NCBI GenBank assembly: GCA_937928165.1
Contig: CALFVT010000006.1
Span: 1 to 64,000, forward strand
Direction: 5' to 3'
DNA: 64,000 nucleotides
From: an uncultured Caulobacterales bacterium
GTDB taxonomy: Bacteria > Pseudomonadota > Alphaproteobacteria > Caulobacterales > Maricaulaceae
Below the pieces are notes generated by a model. The model saw only the letters and a list, made by a program, of their open reading frames with translations, was not told the origin of the DNA and ran no database searches. A program made the translations under genes and the position numbers. Of the stretch, positions 34,057 to 43,610 are shown in pieces (position 1 is the first letter of the stretch; every line of letters starts with the position of its first letter).

Positions 34057-34800
34057 ATGACATTTTTCCGTAAACCCATACAAAAACGAGTGCCAGCAAC
34101 CCTCATTTGCGCTCTATCTTTGACCGCCTGTAATTCCGGCGGACCAACTTATATTACCTCCAATGCTCAAGCTGCGCCGCAAATCTCTGTCTCTGCCATT
34201 GGCCAAGTTAACCAAGCCCCAGACCGTGCCCGCATCTCCGCAGGGGTTGTCAGCCAAGGCGAGAGCGCCAATGACGCCATGCGCGCCAATGCAGAGCTTA
34301 TGCACCGCGCCTTTGAGCAGCTGCGCAGCGCCGGTATTGAAGAACGCCATATTCAAACATCACAATTATCACTTAACCCCCGTTATAGTTACCAAGACCG
34401 CCGCAGCCCAAAGATCAACGGCTATGACGTGCGCAACACCATCACAGCCACCGCAGTAAATATTGACAAGGTCGGCCCCATGCTTGACGCTCTTGTTAAG
34501 GCCGGGGTGAATAATATTAATAATGTCAACTTCACCATCTCCGAGCCCGAAACGGCAAAAGCACAGGCCCGCGAAAAAGCCGTTAAAGCGGCCAAAGCCA
34601 AGGCCGAAGCTATGGCCAAAGCCGCCGGCGTCACTTTGGGCCGCCTCACAGCGATGTCCGAAGATCAATCGGTTATCGCGCATCCGCCGCCTATCGCTTA
34701 TGCTCGCTCCCAAGCCATTGACACTGCGCAAACCCCAATTTCCGCCGGGGAGCAAAACCTCAGCGTAACCGTTCATTTGACCTATGAGATCAAAGGCTAG
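34057..34800 (+). CDS. SIMPL-domain (DUF541) lipoprotein
   Basis: A 247-residue envelope lipoprotein. The signal ends in LICALSLTAC, with the lipid cysteine at about residue 24. The mature part is a SIMPL/DUF541 domain: ISVSAIGQVNQAPDRARISAGV, the YSYQDRR...INGYDVRNTI region and the alanine/lysine-rich helix with AREKAVKAAKAKAEAMAKAAGV before TLGRL. SIMPL proteins oligomerise in the periplasm; E. coli YggE is linked to oxidative stress, and the general role is unknown. A strong AGGAGG lies 6 nt before the ATG. Confidence 0.9.
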   Translation: MTFFRKPIQKRVPATLICALSLTACNSGGPTYITSNAQAAPQISVSAIGQVNQAPDRARISAGVVSQGESANDAMRANAELMHRAFEQLRSAGIEERHIQTSQLSLNPRYSYQDRRSPKINGYDVRNTITATAVNIDKVGPMLDALVKAGVNNINNVNFTISEPETAKAQAREKAVKAAKAKAEAMAKAAGVTLGRLTAMSEDQSVIAHPPPIAYARSQAIDTAQTPISAGEQNLSVTVHLTYEIKG

Positions 34801-34846
34801 TTGCGGTAAAAGCTGAAACGGGGCTTAACGGCTCCGTGTTAAGTCT

Positions 34847-36907
34847 CTATTGATCGAGGAAACTGCGGAGTTTACGGCTCCGCGATGGATGTTTCAACTT
34901 CCGCAGGGCTTTGGCTTCGATTTGGCGAATCCGCTCCCTTGTGACGCTAAATTGCTGGCCGACCTCTTCGAGGGTATGATCCGTGTTCATACCAATGCCG
35001 AAGCGCATGCGCAAAACCCGCTCTTCACGCGGGGTTAGCGAGGCTAAAACCCGCGTGGTGGTTTCGCGCAGATTGGACTGAATGGCCGCATCAATGGGCA
35101 AAATCGCATTTGAATCTTCAATAAAGTCACCAAGTTGGCTGTCTTCCTCATCCCCGATCGGCGTTTCCAACGAAATCGGCTCTTTGGCGATTTTCATCAC
35201 TTTACGAACCTTATCCAGCGGCATAGAGAGCTTTGCCGCCAGTTCTTCCGGCGTCGCTTCGCGGCCAATTTCATGTAAAATTTGGCGGGATGTACGCACA
35301 ATTTTATTAATCGTTTCAATCATATGCACCGGAATACGAATGGTTCGCGCTTGATCGGCAATAGAGCGGGTAATTGCTTGGCGAATCCACCATGTTGCAT
35401 AGGTCGAGAATTTATAACCGCGGCGATACTCAAACTTATCTACCGCCTTCATCAGGCCAATATTGCCTTCTTGGATCAAATCAAGAAATTGCAAACCACG
35501 GTTTGTATATTTCTTTGCAATCGAAATCACGAGGCGCAGATTGGCCTCGACCATTTCTTTTTTCGCTTGGCGCGCTTCGCGCTCCCCTTTTTGCACCGTT
35601 TGCACAATACGGCGAAATTCATCAACAGGAACGCCGGTCTCTTGGGCCAGTACCGCAATTTCTTCACGAATTTTTTCAACAGATGTCCGTTCGCGTTTAG
35701 CAAAGCGCGTCCAGGCTTCGGATTGGCCTTCCATATTATCAAGCCAGTCCGGTTTAAGCTCCGAGCCCAAATAGCTTTCAAGAAACTCATGGCGCGGTAC
35801 GCCATTCCCATCGGCCAGACGCATAAGCCGCCCTTCAAGGGAAATAAAGCGCTTATTAATCGCATAGAGCTGCTCAATCAGGGCATCAATCCGCGCATTA
35901 TTAAGCTGTAGCGATTTAATTTCTTCAATGATTTGAATTTGGATTTTTTCATATTCTTCAAGCTGCGGCTTGCGCATTTTACGGCCAGACAACCGCGCAT
36001 TAATGAGCATTTGCTGGAGTTTCTGGAATCGGCCAAAATCACGGGCAATACTGTCCAAAGTGACCATTACCCCTTCGCGCAGCTCCGCTTCCATTGACGC
36101 CATAGAGAGATTGGTCTTGTCGTCCTCATCCTCGTCATCATCATCAATGGGCTTTTCGCCCTCTTTATAATTACGGACAGGCAGTTTTGGGCCGTCATCG
36201 CGCGGCTTTAAATCTTCTTCAGTGGCTTCAATTTCGCCGCGCTCAATCTTTTCGCGCCGCACAGCCGCACCGGAGCGGTCTTCTTGGATGTTCCCAATCG
36301 AGCGATTATAAGTGGTATCAAGGTCGATAATATCACGGAGCAGGATATCTCCTTCATCCAGCTCTTCGCGCCACACCATCATCGCTTCAAAAGTCAGCGC
36401 ACTCTCGCACAGCCCTTTAATCATCGTGTCGCGGCCCGCCTCTATGCGCTTGGCAATCGCAATCTCACCTTCACGGGACAGCAGCTCAACCGTGCCCATT
36501 TCGCGAAGATACATGCGAACCGGGTCATCCGTGCGGTCAAGCTCTTCTTTGGAGTTCCCGCCTTTGACGGCAGTTGTGCGGGTACGCGCCAATGTATTGG
36601 CCGAAGTATCCCCTTCATCTTTGTCATCAATGACAGAAATGCCAAGATCGGAGAGCTGAGCGAGCATAATCTCAATGGCGTCCGGCGTGGCCTTTTCCAT
36701 TTCAATATGTTCATTAAGCTTGGACGTCGGAATAAGCCCGCTTTTTTTTGCGACTGCCAACATGCGTTTAACCTCGATATTATCCATATCGAGCAAGTTT
36801 TTCTGCGTGGCGGCACTCTCAGCCTTCGGGGCTGTATCAGCGGCCTGTGCGTCTTTGAGGTCTTTTTTTTCGTCTGCCTTAGCAGCGTCAGTCGCGGCTT
36901 TCGCCAT
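34847..36907 (-). CDS. rpoD: RNA polymerase primary sigma factor RpoD
   Basis: A 686-residue sigma-70. It has an alanine/lysine-rich N-terminus, region 1.1 with LLAQLSD-type sequence, the non-conserved insert of primary sigmas, then region 2 ([20 protein letters not shown] and [14 protein letters not shown]), region 3 and region 4 with the -35 recognition helix [21 protein letters not shown]. It directs RNA polymerase to housekeeping promoters. GGAGA lies 7 nt before the ATG. It lies 93 bp downstream of dnaG in the same direction, as in the dnaG-rpoD macromolecular-synthesis unit. Confidence 0.97.
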   Translation of the reverse strand: MAKAATDAAKADEKKDLKDAQAADTAPKAESAATQKNLLDMDNIEVKRMLAVAKKSGLIPTSKLNEHIEMEKATPDAIEIMLAQLSDLGISVIDDKDEGDTSANTLARTRTTAVKGGNSKEELDRTDDPVRMYLREMGTVELLSREGEIAIAKRIEAGRDTMIKGLCESALTFEAMMVWREELDEGDILLRDIIDLDTTYNRSIGNIQEDRSGAAVRREKIERGEIEATEEDLKPRDDGPKLPVRNYKEGEKPIDDDDEDEDDKTNLSMASMEAELREGVMVTLDSIARDFGRFQKLQQMLINARLSGRKMRKPQLEEYEKIQIQIIEEIKSLQLNNARIDALIEQLYAINKRFISLEGRLMRLADGNGVPRHEFLESYLGSELKPDWLDNMEGQSEAWTRFAKRERTSVEKIREEIAVLAQETGVPVDEFRRIVQTVQKGEREARQAKKEMVEANLRLVISIAKKYTNRGLQFLDLIQEGNIGLMKAVDKFEYRRGYKFSTYATWWIRQAITRSIADQARTIRIPVHMIETINKIVRTSRQILHEIGREATPEELAAKLSMPLDKVRKVMKIAKEPISLETPIGDEEDSQLGDFIEDSNAILPIDAAIQSNLRETTTRVLASLTPREERVLRMRFGIGMNTDHTLEEVGQQFSVTRERIRQIEAKALRKLKHPSRSRKLRSFLDQ

Positions 36908-37000
36908 ATTTGTGTCTCCAGTCAGAAAAGCCCGCTGCGTCTGGCACAGGCAGGCTCTTCGTCTATGTCGCTTTGCGCGGTATTAGCTTGCGCATTATCC

Positions 37001-38815
37001 CTAATTTCGCGAGGCCTTGTCAGCCCGCATAAGACGTTTCATCGCCTCTGAATTACCCGACCGAAGAGCATCTGCCATTCGGTTTATACCCTCTGTCCTT
37101 GCGGCGTCTGTTTGGCGTCGTCCCTCTTGGGTGTCGGCTTCATCTATCCAGAGCGCCGCACGTTGTGCCAAATCTGCCTGCTTGCCGCCCATGGCTGCCG
37201 TTAAGACAGTCCGTTCACGGACAAGCACCCGCAAAGGCCCAGAGAGCCCTTGAGCCTCTATATGGGCATGGAGGGCCTGTTTATCAACAGCTTTTCTTGA
37301 GATATAAAGAGATTCTACACAATCACGTAAATCATTCAGCCCAGCGCCGCTAAAATTCAGGCTAAAAAACCGCTCATCGATAAAATCTAATATGCCTGGC
37401 CACTGCAAAACGGCCCCAACCAAGCGCCGCTCCCGCGCGGCCTGCATGGCGTCGGGCTTCATGGTTTGAACCAGCACCGGATCGGCGCGCTGCGGACGTC
37501 TTTGCCCGCCGCCATGTTTTTGTCCTGCTTTCCAGCCATAAGCTGCGTCAAATTTATTTAGCAGCGCTGTGCGGTATTCTTTCGCCACGCCGTCATGGGC
37601 AATCTGAAAACTCGCCTGCATTAACCGCTCTTTCAGCCCCGCCTTATCTTCGGGGGTTTTCAGCGGCGATTTCGCGAGCTCCCCCTGCCAGACCATATCG
37701 ACGAGCGGGCGGGCCGCATCTAAGACCTCTTGCAGGGCGGCCGCGCCTTTGGCCCGTAGTAAATCATCCGGGTCTTGACCATCCGGCAAAAGCGCAAACC
37801 ACAATGTCCGACCCGGCTTAAGCAGCGGCAAGGCCCGCTCCACCGAGCGGTACGCCGCCCGCAGCCCAGCTTTATCCCCGTCAAAACACAAGATCGGCGC
37901 ATCCCCCGCCCGCCACAGCAGATCGAGCTGCATCTCGGTCAAAGCCGTACCAAGGGGCGCGACCGCTTCGGGGAAGCCCGCCCGCACCATAGCAATCACG
38001 TCCATATAGCCTTCGCAGACAATCAACCCCCGGCGCGAGTTATTCGGCGCGGCCAAAGCTTTGCGGGCCTTGGGGTAATTATAAAGCACCTGCCCCTTTT
38101 GGAAGATCGGTGTTTCCGGCGAGTTGAGATATTTCGCCTTTTGCTCTTTCGATAGCGCCCGCCCGCCAAAGGCAATCAGCCGCCCGCGCGCATCATGAAT
38201 GGGAAACATAATGCGGTTTCGAAATCTATCCCACGGGTTTTTTCCCGATTGCTCAGGCTTAATCAAAAGCCCTGCCTCGATTAATTTTGCGTCATCCGCC
38301 CCTTGCTGCAACAGCTCCCCTCTCAGAGCGTCAAAACTATCGGGCGCATAGCCAATCCCAAAGGCCTCCGCGGCTGTGCGGGTGAGGCCGCGATCTTTCA
38401 AATAAGCCCGCGCCTCAGCACCTGCCTCCCGCATGAGGGATTTGGCAAAAAATTCCTGCGCCCGCTCCATCCACGAGATCGTCTGTTTATTCGCCCGTGC
38501 CCGCTCCTCTGCGCGGGGGTCAGATTTGGGCATTTCCATACCCGCTAATCCCGCCAACCGCTCCACCGCTTCGGGAAAGCTTAGCCCCTCCACCTCCATG
38601 AGGAAACTTATCGCGTCCCCATGTTTGCCGGAGGAAAAACAGTGGTAAAACCCTTTCTCATCATTGACAAAAAAACTCGGGGTTTTCTCATTGGTAAAAG
38701 GCGAGAGCCCCGCATATTCCCGCCCTTGCCGTTTAAGCTTCACATAGCGCCCCACCACGTCCGAAGGCCGGACGCGGGATTTAAGCTCATCCATGAAATT
38801 TTCACCAAAGCGCAT
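37001..38815 (-). CDS. dnaG: DNA primase DnaG with a degenerate zinc site
   Basis: A 604-residue primase that makes RNA primers at the replication fork. The N-terminal domain keeps the fold (EYAGLSPFTNEKTPSFFV... FYHCFSSGKHGD), but three of the four zinc ligands seen in E. coli (C40, H43, C61, C64) are replaced: S38, T41, C59, S62. The Toprim core is intact (VCEGYMDVIAM, LCFDGDKAGLRAA). The C-terminal helicase-binding region is present. I believe loss of these ligands is common in Alphaproteobacteria, so the enzyme is probably active. rpoD follows. Confidence 0.96.
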   Translation of the reverse strand: MRFGENFMDELKSRVRPSDVVGRYVKLKRQGREYAGLSPFTNEKTPSFFVNDEKGFYHCFSSGKHGDAISFLMEVEGLSFPEAVERLAGLAGMEMPKSDPRAEERARANKQTISWMERAQEFFAKSLMREAGAEARAYLKDRGLTRTAAEAFGIGYAPDSFDALRGELLQQGADDAKLIEAGLLIKPEQSGKNPWDRFRNRIMFPIHDARGRLIAFGGRALSKEQKAKYLNSPETPIFQKGQVLYNYPKARKALAAPNNSRRGLIVCEGYMDVIAMVRAGFPEAVAPLGTALTEMQLDLLWRAGDAPILCFDGDKAGLRAAYRSVERALPLLKPGRTLWFALLPDGQDPDDLLRAKGAAALQEVLDAARPLVDMVWQGELAKSPLKTPEDKAGLKERLMQASFQIAHDGVAKEYRTALLNKFDAAYGWKAGQKHGGGQRRPQRADPVLVQTMKPDAMQAARERRLVGAVLQWPGILDFIDERFFSLNFSGAGLNDLRDCVESLYISRKAVDKQALHAHIEAQGLSGPLRVLVRERTVLTAAMGGKQADLAQRAALWIDEADTQEGRRQTDAARTEGINRMADALRSGNSEAMKRLMRADKASRN

Positions 38816-39021
38816 GGGAGCTATGTAAAGGCTACAGCGCTAAAAAGCGAGTCGGGAATGCTTAAAGCTAAGCCTGTTAACATCTCAACTTACAAGGCGG
38901 GTTATAATTTTAAAATTTATCTGTCATAAAGTTTCTCAGTAAAAGACGTTTCAGTAAAAAACGTTATTGATTAAAAGTATAATTGTAACTCGCCTAAAAA
39001 CTATATGTCGTGAAAGCCTTT

Positions 39022-39234
39022 ATGGATAATCGTAAAAAGCACGTATTATTATTAATCCTATACATATACGTACCCTTACAATTATGGACAATGCTCGACG
39101 GCCTTCTTGAATGGAATACCAATCCCTTCGTCAATATATTCGGCTGGAAATTAACAGCTATATTTTTAATATGGGCCTTACTTATACTCACTTACATAAT
39201 TGCCCCTGAACTTTTTGGAAAAAATAAAGAGTAG
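39022..39234 (+). CDS. Small two-helix membrane protein
   Basis: About 70 residues with a basic start (MDNRKKH), then two hydrophobic helices (VLLLILYIYVPLQLWTML and LTAIFLIWALLILTYII) joined by a short loop, and a charged tail (FGKNKE). The pattern of a real small inner-membrane protein is clear, though I recognise no family. An in-frame GTG at 39010 is an alternative start; neither has a strong ribosome site. It stands alone between dnaG and the DUF885 gene, facing away from the first and towards the second. Confidence 0.55.
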   Translation: MDNRKKHVLLLILYIYVPLQLWTMLDGLLEWNTNPFVNIFGWKLTAIFLIWALLILTYIIAPELFGKNKE

Positions 39235-39259
39235 TGTAAGAGTAAGTCAAAACCCTCCC

Positions 39260-41071
39260 CTACCCCTGCGCCTTAATCCATGCCTTGATCTTCTCCTCTA
39301 GCACCGACAGCGGCACGGCGCCGTTTTCGAGCACCGCGTCGTGGAAGGTTCGGATGTCGAAATTTTCGCCAAGCTCTTTTTCCGCCAAGCTCCGCAGCTC
39401 GCGAATTTTAAGCTCTCCGATTTTATAGGCGAGCGCTTGTCCGGGCCATGTGATATAGCGGTCAACTTCGTTCTCGATATTCTTCAGGGACAATCCCGAA
39501 TTATCGGCCATAAAATCTATGGCCTGTTGCCGCGTCCATCCTTTGGAGTGCATGCCCGTATCGACCACAAGGCGGCAGGCGCGCCACATTTCATAGGAGA
39601 GCCGCCCAAAATTTGTATAGGGCGTATTATAAAACCCAACATCCAGCCCAAGCCGTTCAGAATAAAGCCCCCAGCCTTCGGAAAAAGCGGTGAAACCGCC
39701 ATATTTCCTGAAATTCGGGAGCGGTAATTCTTGGGCCAAGGCGAGCTGAAAATGATGGCCCGGCACCGCTTCATGGAGGGACAGGGCCTCCATTTCATAA
39801 AGCGGGCGTTTGTCGAGATTGGTGGTATTAATAAAATAAAACCCAGCCCGCGAGCCATCCCCCGACGGACGGTTATAATAGGCCGTCGTGGTTTTTTCGG
39901 CAATATCGGCGGGGATTTCTTTCAGGCCATAAGGCATGCGCGGGAATTTGGTAAATAGCTCCGGCAAAAGGCCGTCCATGCGCTTTAAAATCACCGCCGC
40001 AATATCCATACGTTCTTGAGCTGTTTTCGGGTAAAATTCTGGGTTGGTGCGCAGATAATTTTGAAATTCTTTAAACGTGCCGTTAAAGCCCGCTTGTTGT
40101 TGGACCTCATCCATTTCAGCGCGAATGCGCTTCACTTCGGACAAGCCAATATTATGCACTTCATCCGCCGTCAGGTCAGTGGTGGTGAACATTTTTACCC
40201 GGTGGGCGTAATATTCCGCCCCGCCCGGCATGGCCGATGTACCGACTTGTTTTTGGCATTTCGGCGCATAATCGCTGACGTAAAAATCTCTGAAGGTTTC
40301 AAGGGACGGAATGACTTGATCTTTCACCGCCGCCTCGGCCTTGGTTTTAAAGCTGTTAAAAGTCGCCTCGCTCATGGTCTTGGGTTTGGTTTCAAACGGG
40401 GCCATGAAGACGCTGTCTTGAAGATCATCAACGATATGGGTGTCAATGGAGCTTTCAAATCCGCGCATGGGCGCACAGGGCTGCGACCATCCGGCGTCAA
40501 GCCCCGCGCGCAGGCGGTCTGTGGCTTTGCTCATATAACTCGGGATGACGCCGAGGCGAGCGATATAGCTTTGAAAGTCCGCCGGATTATAAAAAGGCAG
40601 CCGCGAGGCCATGCCCGTCACCGTGAGATGCGGGCCGCCGCGGTTGGTCATAATCATATATTTCCCGCCAAATTGTGAGGCTTCAATCGCGGTCTCAAGC
40701 TCGAGGGTTATGAGCTTGTGATTGAGCTGATTATCCGCGCTCAGGGCGGCAACATCTATAGATTTAAAATCATCAAGATAGGATTTTGTGGTTACAATCC
40801 GCGCCTCATAGGCGGCCAAGGACGGATCGTCTAATTGATCGTCATAATCGCGCACCCCCAAAGAGGTCGCAAAGACCGGCGAGAGGGAGAGACTCCAATT
40901 CCAATGTTGATCTAGCAAGGTTTCAAAGGCTAGGTCGGCCTTATTGGCGGCCGCGTCTTTGCCCTGTTGGGCCGGGTTATTATGGGTGTGATCAGGCCCG
41001 TGGGTTTGCGCACCGCAGCCCCATAATAATCCGCTTATCGCCGCCGTAATGCATAAATGTGAAAGCCGCAT
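39260..41071 (-). CDS. DUF885 family lipoprotein, putative metallopeptidase
   Basis: A 603-residue exported protein. The signal ends near LLWGCG, a weak lipobox. DUF885 members are zinc-peptidase-like. The metal motif is HEAVPGHHFQLALAQE (H-E-x-x-x-G-H), followed by GGFTAFSEGWGLYSERLG with a further ligand-type E. Other family landmarks are NRPSGDGSRAGFYFINT and the closing FHDAVLENGAVPLSVLEEKI. It probably cleaves peptides in the periplasm or at the outer membrane. It is a single gene. Confidence 0.9.
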   Translation of the reverse strand: MRLSHLCITAAISGLLWGCGAQTHGPDHTHNNPAQQGKDAAANKADLAFETLLDQHWNWSLSLSPVFATSLGVRDYDDQLDDPSLAAYEARIVTTKSYLDDFKSIDVAALSADNQLNHKLITLELETAIEASQFGGKYMIMTNRGGPHLTVTGMASRLPFYNPADFQSYIARLGVIPSYMSKATDRLRAGLDAGWSQPCAPMRGFESSIDTHIVDDLQDSVFMAPFETKPKTMSEATFNSFKTKAEAAVKDQVIPSLETFRDFYVSDYAPKCQKQVGTSAMPGGAEYYAHRVKMFTTTDLTADEVHNIGLSEVKRIRAEMDEVQQQAGFNGTFKEFQNYLRTNPEFYPKTAQERMDIAAVILKRMDGLLPELFTKFPRMPYGLKEIPADIAEKTTTAYYNRPSGDGSRAGFYFINTTNLDKRPLYEMEALSLHEAVPGHHFQLALAQELPLPNFRKYGGFTAFSEGWGLYSERLGLDVGFYNTPYTNFGRLSYEMWRACRLVVDTGMHSKGWTRQQAIDFMADNSGLSLKNIENEVDRYITWPGQALAYKIGELKIRELRSLAEKELGENFDIRTFHDAVLENGAVPLSVLEEKIKAWIKAQG

Positions 41072-41510
41072 GCCAATCTCCCGTTATATTTTTCAAGAGC
41101 ATAACAGAGACCGCCGCCAAGTGAAATAAATTTCATAACCAACCGCCCAGCAGAAAATGCGCCGCATGAAACCATGCCGCGTGGAAGGCGAATTTAATGG
41201 ACAGCCGCGAAGCGAGTGCGCCTCGATGGATACCAATTATGACGTGTTTTACGAAGCGCAGGCTTCGCGGCGACATCTTTTTGCGCAGTTCAGGACCGGA
41301 ATGGAGCTATCCGCTCTGACCAAAGTACGGCGGCACTTAAGCGAAGGTCAAGCCGCCCAGTTTGCCGCAAATGCCATCACCCTTACAGCTAGCCAACGTG
41401 CACATGCCTATCCCAAAAGGTGATGGGCCAAGTTTATCACAGACGTTAAGGGCGTGGATTTAATTGAGGGAGATTAGAATGAGTTGGGTTTGAGTTTGGG
41501 TTTAGATTAC

Positions 41511-41551
41511 ATATCCTTCGAGACGCGCTAACGCGCTCTTTAGGATGAGGG
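41511..41551 (+). repeat. Extragenic palindrome type A, copy 1
   Basis: A 41-bp unit beginning ATATCCTTCGAGACGCGC, with inner GCGCTAACGCGC and ending in GGATGAGGG. It is nearly the reverse complement of 41841-41881, so the two copies are inverted. It can fold as a hairpin (GACGCGC/GCGCT region and CCT/AGG ends). Confidence 0.75.
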
Positions 41552-41629
41552 TAAGTTAAAAGCAAGACGCGAGTAACGTAAATCTATCGTTATACGCCCC
41601 CACACTCTATCTTAGCCCCTACTCCGCTC

Positions 41630-41697
41630 ATTCCGGCGAAAGCCGGAATCTCTCAAGATAACACGCCAGAGATCCCGGCTTGCGCCGGGATGGGCGG
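41630..41697 (+). repeat. Extragenic palindrome type B, copy 1
   Basis: Two hairpins in 68 bp: ATTCCGGCGAAAGCCGGAAT (41630-41649, perfect 8-bp stem with GCGAAAGC-type cap) and GATCCCGGCTTGCGCCGGGAT (41671-41691). A direct copy lies at 41946-42012. The first hairpin is a common intergenic element in many Alphaproteobacteria as far as I know. Confidence 0.8.
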
Positions 41698-41840
41698 GAG
41701 GGAAGAATAATTATACACGTTATTAATATAACCTGATACCATCACGCCGAAACCGCATAATTTTATTTCTCCTAAAGTTACGCTTTGTTATCCCGCTATA
41801 CATTCGCTCACCTTTTATAGTCTTATTTATTCTTACTCTT

Positions 41841-41881
41841 CCCTCATCCTGAGGAGCGCGTCAGCGCGTCTCGAAGGATAT
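41841..41881 (-). repeat. Extragenic palindrome type A, copy 2 (inverted)
   Basis: Reverse-complement partner of 41511-41551, with about five differences by eye. Confidence 0.75.
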
Positions 41882-41930
41882 ACAACTCAACTCTACTAAC
41901 TCACTTCCTTATTTTCATATTCCCTCTACT

Positions 41931-41941
41931 CCCCCCCCCCC
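41931..41941. repeat. Homopolymer run of 11 C
   Basis: Eleven C in a row directly before the second type B palindrome. It is not in a gene, so it cannot phase-vary a protein; it may be error-prone in sequencing. Confidence 0.8.
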
Positions 41942-41945
41942 GTCC

Positions 41946-42012
41946 ATTCCGGCGAAAGCCGGAATCTCTTAAGATAGCGCGCCAGAGATCCTGACTTGCG
42001 CCGGGATGGGCG
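41946..42012 (+). repeat. Extragenic palindrome type B, copy 2
   Basis: Direct copy of 41630-41697. The first hairpin is identical; the second has GATCCTGACTTGCGCCGGGAT, two changes that weaken its stem. Confidence 0.8.
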
Positions 42013-42122
42013 GAAAGACGGATTTAGGTCTTGAATAATGTAAAGCCCCTTTTGTCCGCACGCCATCGCGCCGCTGACAAAAAGGACTCGCCAAGAAGAA
42101 CAAATCATGAAACTATGTGGAT

Positions 42123-43253
42123 ATGGAGCCTTTGATAACATATGGTGATTTATCACTGACTTTAATCGAGTTAATTTTAGGATTGGCCCTAATGTTGATT
42201 GGGGCGATTGGGGCGTTGTTTGTCTCCCAATTTGGCGCGAAGGCATTGCGCGCACATCTGGCGGATATGTCGGAGAAACAGGCGGGCTTGCAGGGGCGGC
42301 TGGCGCAAATGGCCGAGGATAGCGTGCAGCGCGAAGCAGTGTTTCGCGAGAGCCTGGATGCGCGGCTCGATCAAGTCTCTGTGCGAGTTGGCCAAAGCTT
42401 ATCTGAAACCCAGGAGCGCAGTAGCCAAAACCTGAAACAGCTCCATGAGCGCCTTGCTTTGATTGACCGGGCGCAGAAAAATATCGAAGCTTTGACCGGG
42501 GAAGTATCGGGCTTGCAGCGGCTCTTGTCGAATAAACAAAGCCGGGGCACATTTGGCGAAACCCAAATGCAAGATATGATTCGGGATTTCCTACCCCCCA
42601 ATAGTTTTCGCTTTCAGGCCACCTTGTCCAATAGCAAGCGGGTGGATGCCTTAATCGATCTACCCAATGGCCAAGGAGGGTTAGCGGTGGATAGTAAATT
42701 CCCCCTTGAGAGTTGGCGGCGTATGAATGCGGCAGACAATGAATTTGACCGCATGGCCGCTCAGCGTGATTTTATCCGCGATATTAAAGCGCATGTCAAA
42801 GCCATTTCAGAGCGCTATCTCATCCGCGGCGAAACTCATGATATTGCGCTGTTATTCCTGCCGAGCGAGGCGATCTATCTTGATCTTCACACGCATTTTC
42901 AGCAGCTAATTGATGATAGTTTCCAAAAGCGAGTGATGATTGTCTCCCCGACAAGTTTTATGGCCACGCTGCATACGATTCGCGCTGTGATGCGCGATGC
43001 GCAAATGCGCGAGCAGGCCCATATCATCCAAAATGAGGTGGCAGCTATGGCCAAAGATGTTGACCGCCTTGATCAGCGGGTGGCAAAATTGCAAACCCAT
43101 TTCAATCAAAGCTCTGAAGATATTCGCAATATCCGTATCTCCACGGAGAAGATTACAAAACGCGCCGATAAGATAGAAAGCCTTGACCTCGAAGACAATA
43201 ATAATGACCTTCTGCCCGATAACGCAATAAATAAACGGCAAATTGGGTCATGA
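42123..43253 (+). CDS. rmuC: RmuC-family protein
   Basis: A protein of about 376 residues. An N-terminal membrane anchor (IELILGLALMLIGAIGALFV) is followed by a long coiled coil, then the RmuC nuclease-like domain: RGTFGETQMQDMIRDFLPP, RVDALIDLPNGQGGLAVDSKFPLESW with a D...D-x-K PD-(D/E)XK-like core, and FLPSEAIYLDLHT. RmuC limits recombination at inverted repeats and is linked to defence against incoming DNA in some bacteria. Start could be GTG 42117 or ATG 42123. Its stop overlaps the next gene's start by 4 bp (ATGA). Confidence 0.93.
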   Translation: MEPLITYGDLSLTLIELILGLALMLIGAIGALFVSQFGAKALRAHLADMSEKQAGLQGRLAQMAEDSVQREAVFRESLDARLDQVSVRVGQSLSETQERSSQNLKQLHERLALIDRAQKNIEALTGEVSGLQRLLSNKQSRGTFGETQMQDMIRDFLPPNSFRFQATLSNSKRVDALIDLPNGQGGLAVDSKFPLESWRRMNAADNEFDRMAAQRDFIRDIKAHVKAISERYLIRGETHDIALLFLPSEAIYLDLHTHFQQLIDDSFQKRVMIVSPTSFMATLHTIRAVMRDAQMREQAHIIQNEVAAMAKDVDRLDQRVAKLQTHFNQSSEDIRNIRISTEKITKRADKIESLDLEDNNNDLLPDNAINKRQIGS

Positions 43254-43591
43254 GTATTTATTACGGCGGGCGGTTATTTCGCACCACAGAAAATTCAAGC
43301 GGCGGCCAAGTTAGCCGTGATACAATTTTTCAATATCAGCAACATCACGACCGCTTAACGGCAACCTATTCCGGCGGCGAGATCGAATTTGGCCATATGC
43401 TGGGCTGGATTGGCCCCGGCGGCCATATTGATTTCGTCTATCACCATATGGACAGAGACGGCGAGATTTACTCCGGTAAAGGCCGTTCCCGCCCGGAACT
43501 CCTTAAAAACGGCAAGCTCCGCCTCCACGAAGTTTGGGAGTGGACATGTGGGCGCGTCGGCAAAGGCACATCGGTAGTTGATGAGCTTTAG
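43250..43591 (+). CDS. Small conserved hypothetical, beta-rich
   Basis: A 113-residue protein made largely of beta strands: YYGGRLFRTTENSSGGQVS, FQYQQHHDRLTATYSGGEI, GHIDFVYHHMDRDGEIYSG, RLHEVWEWTCGR. Relatives are often labelled 'N-acetylglutamate synthase' in databases, but no acetyltransferase motif is visible and that label looks wrong. The strand pattern suggests a small beta-barrel. It starts within the rmuC stop codon (ATGA), so it is translationally coupled to rmuC. Confidence 0.75.
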   Translation: MSIYYGGRLFRTTENSSGGQVSRDTIFQYQQHHDRLTATYSGGEIEFGHMLGWIGPGGHIDFVYHHMDRDGEIYSGKGRSRPELLKNGKLRLHEVWEWTCGRVGKGTSVVDEL

Positions 43592-43610
43592 ATTAAAGAC
43601 AAGCTATAGA

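Larger units (their letters stand above)
41072..42116. other. Gene-free kilobase with extragenic palindromes
   Basis: No convincing gene. It contains two kinds of palindromic repeat, two copies each (listed separately), and a run of 11 C at 41931-41941. Open frames over 41157-41423 and antisense of rmuC lack ribosome sites and plausible composition. The left part (41100-41500) shows nothing identifiable. Confidence 0.6.

Noticed and set aside
34369-34776. Long minus-strand frame over the SIMPL gene
   Set aside because: Shadow of a gene whose codon bias opens other frames; no ribosome site.
41157-41423. 88-codon plus-strand frame in the gene-free kilobase
   Set aside because: No ribosome site, composition unlike a protein, no recognised motif.
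41926-42552. 208-codon minus-strand frame
   Set aside because: Antisense to rmuC and runs through the palindromes and the C11 run.
43250-43591. Annotating the small protein after rmuC as N-acetylglutamate synthase
   Set aside because: No acetyltransferase motif, far too short and beta-rich; the label appears to be a propagated error.
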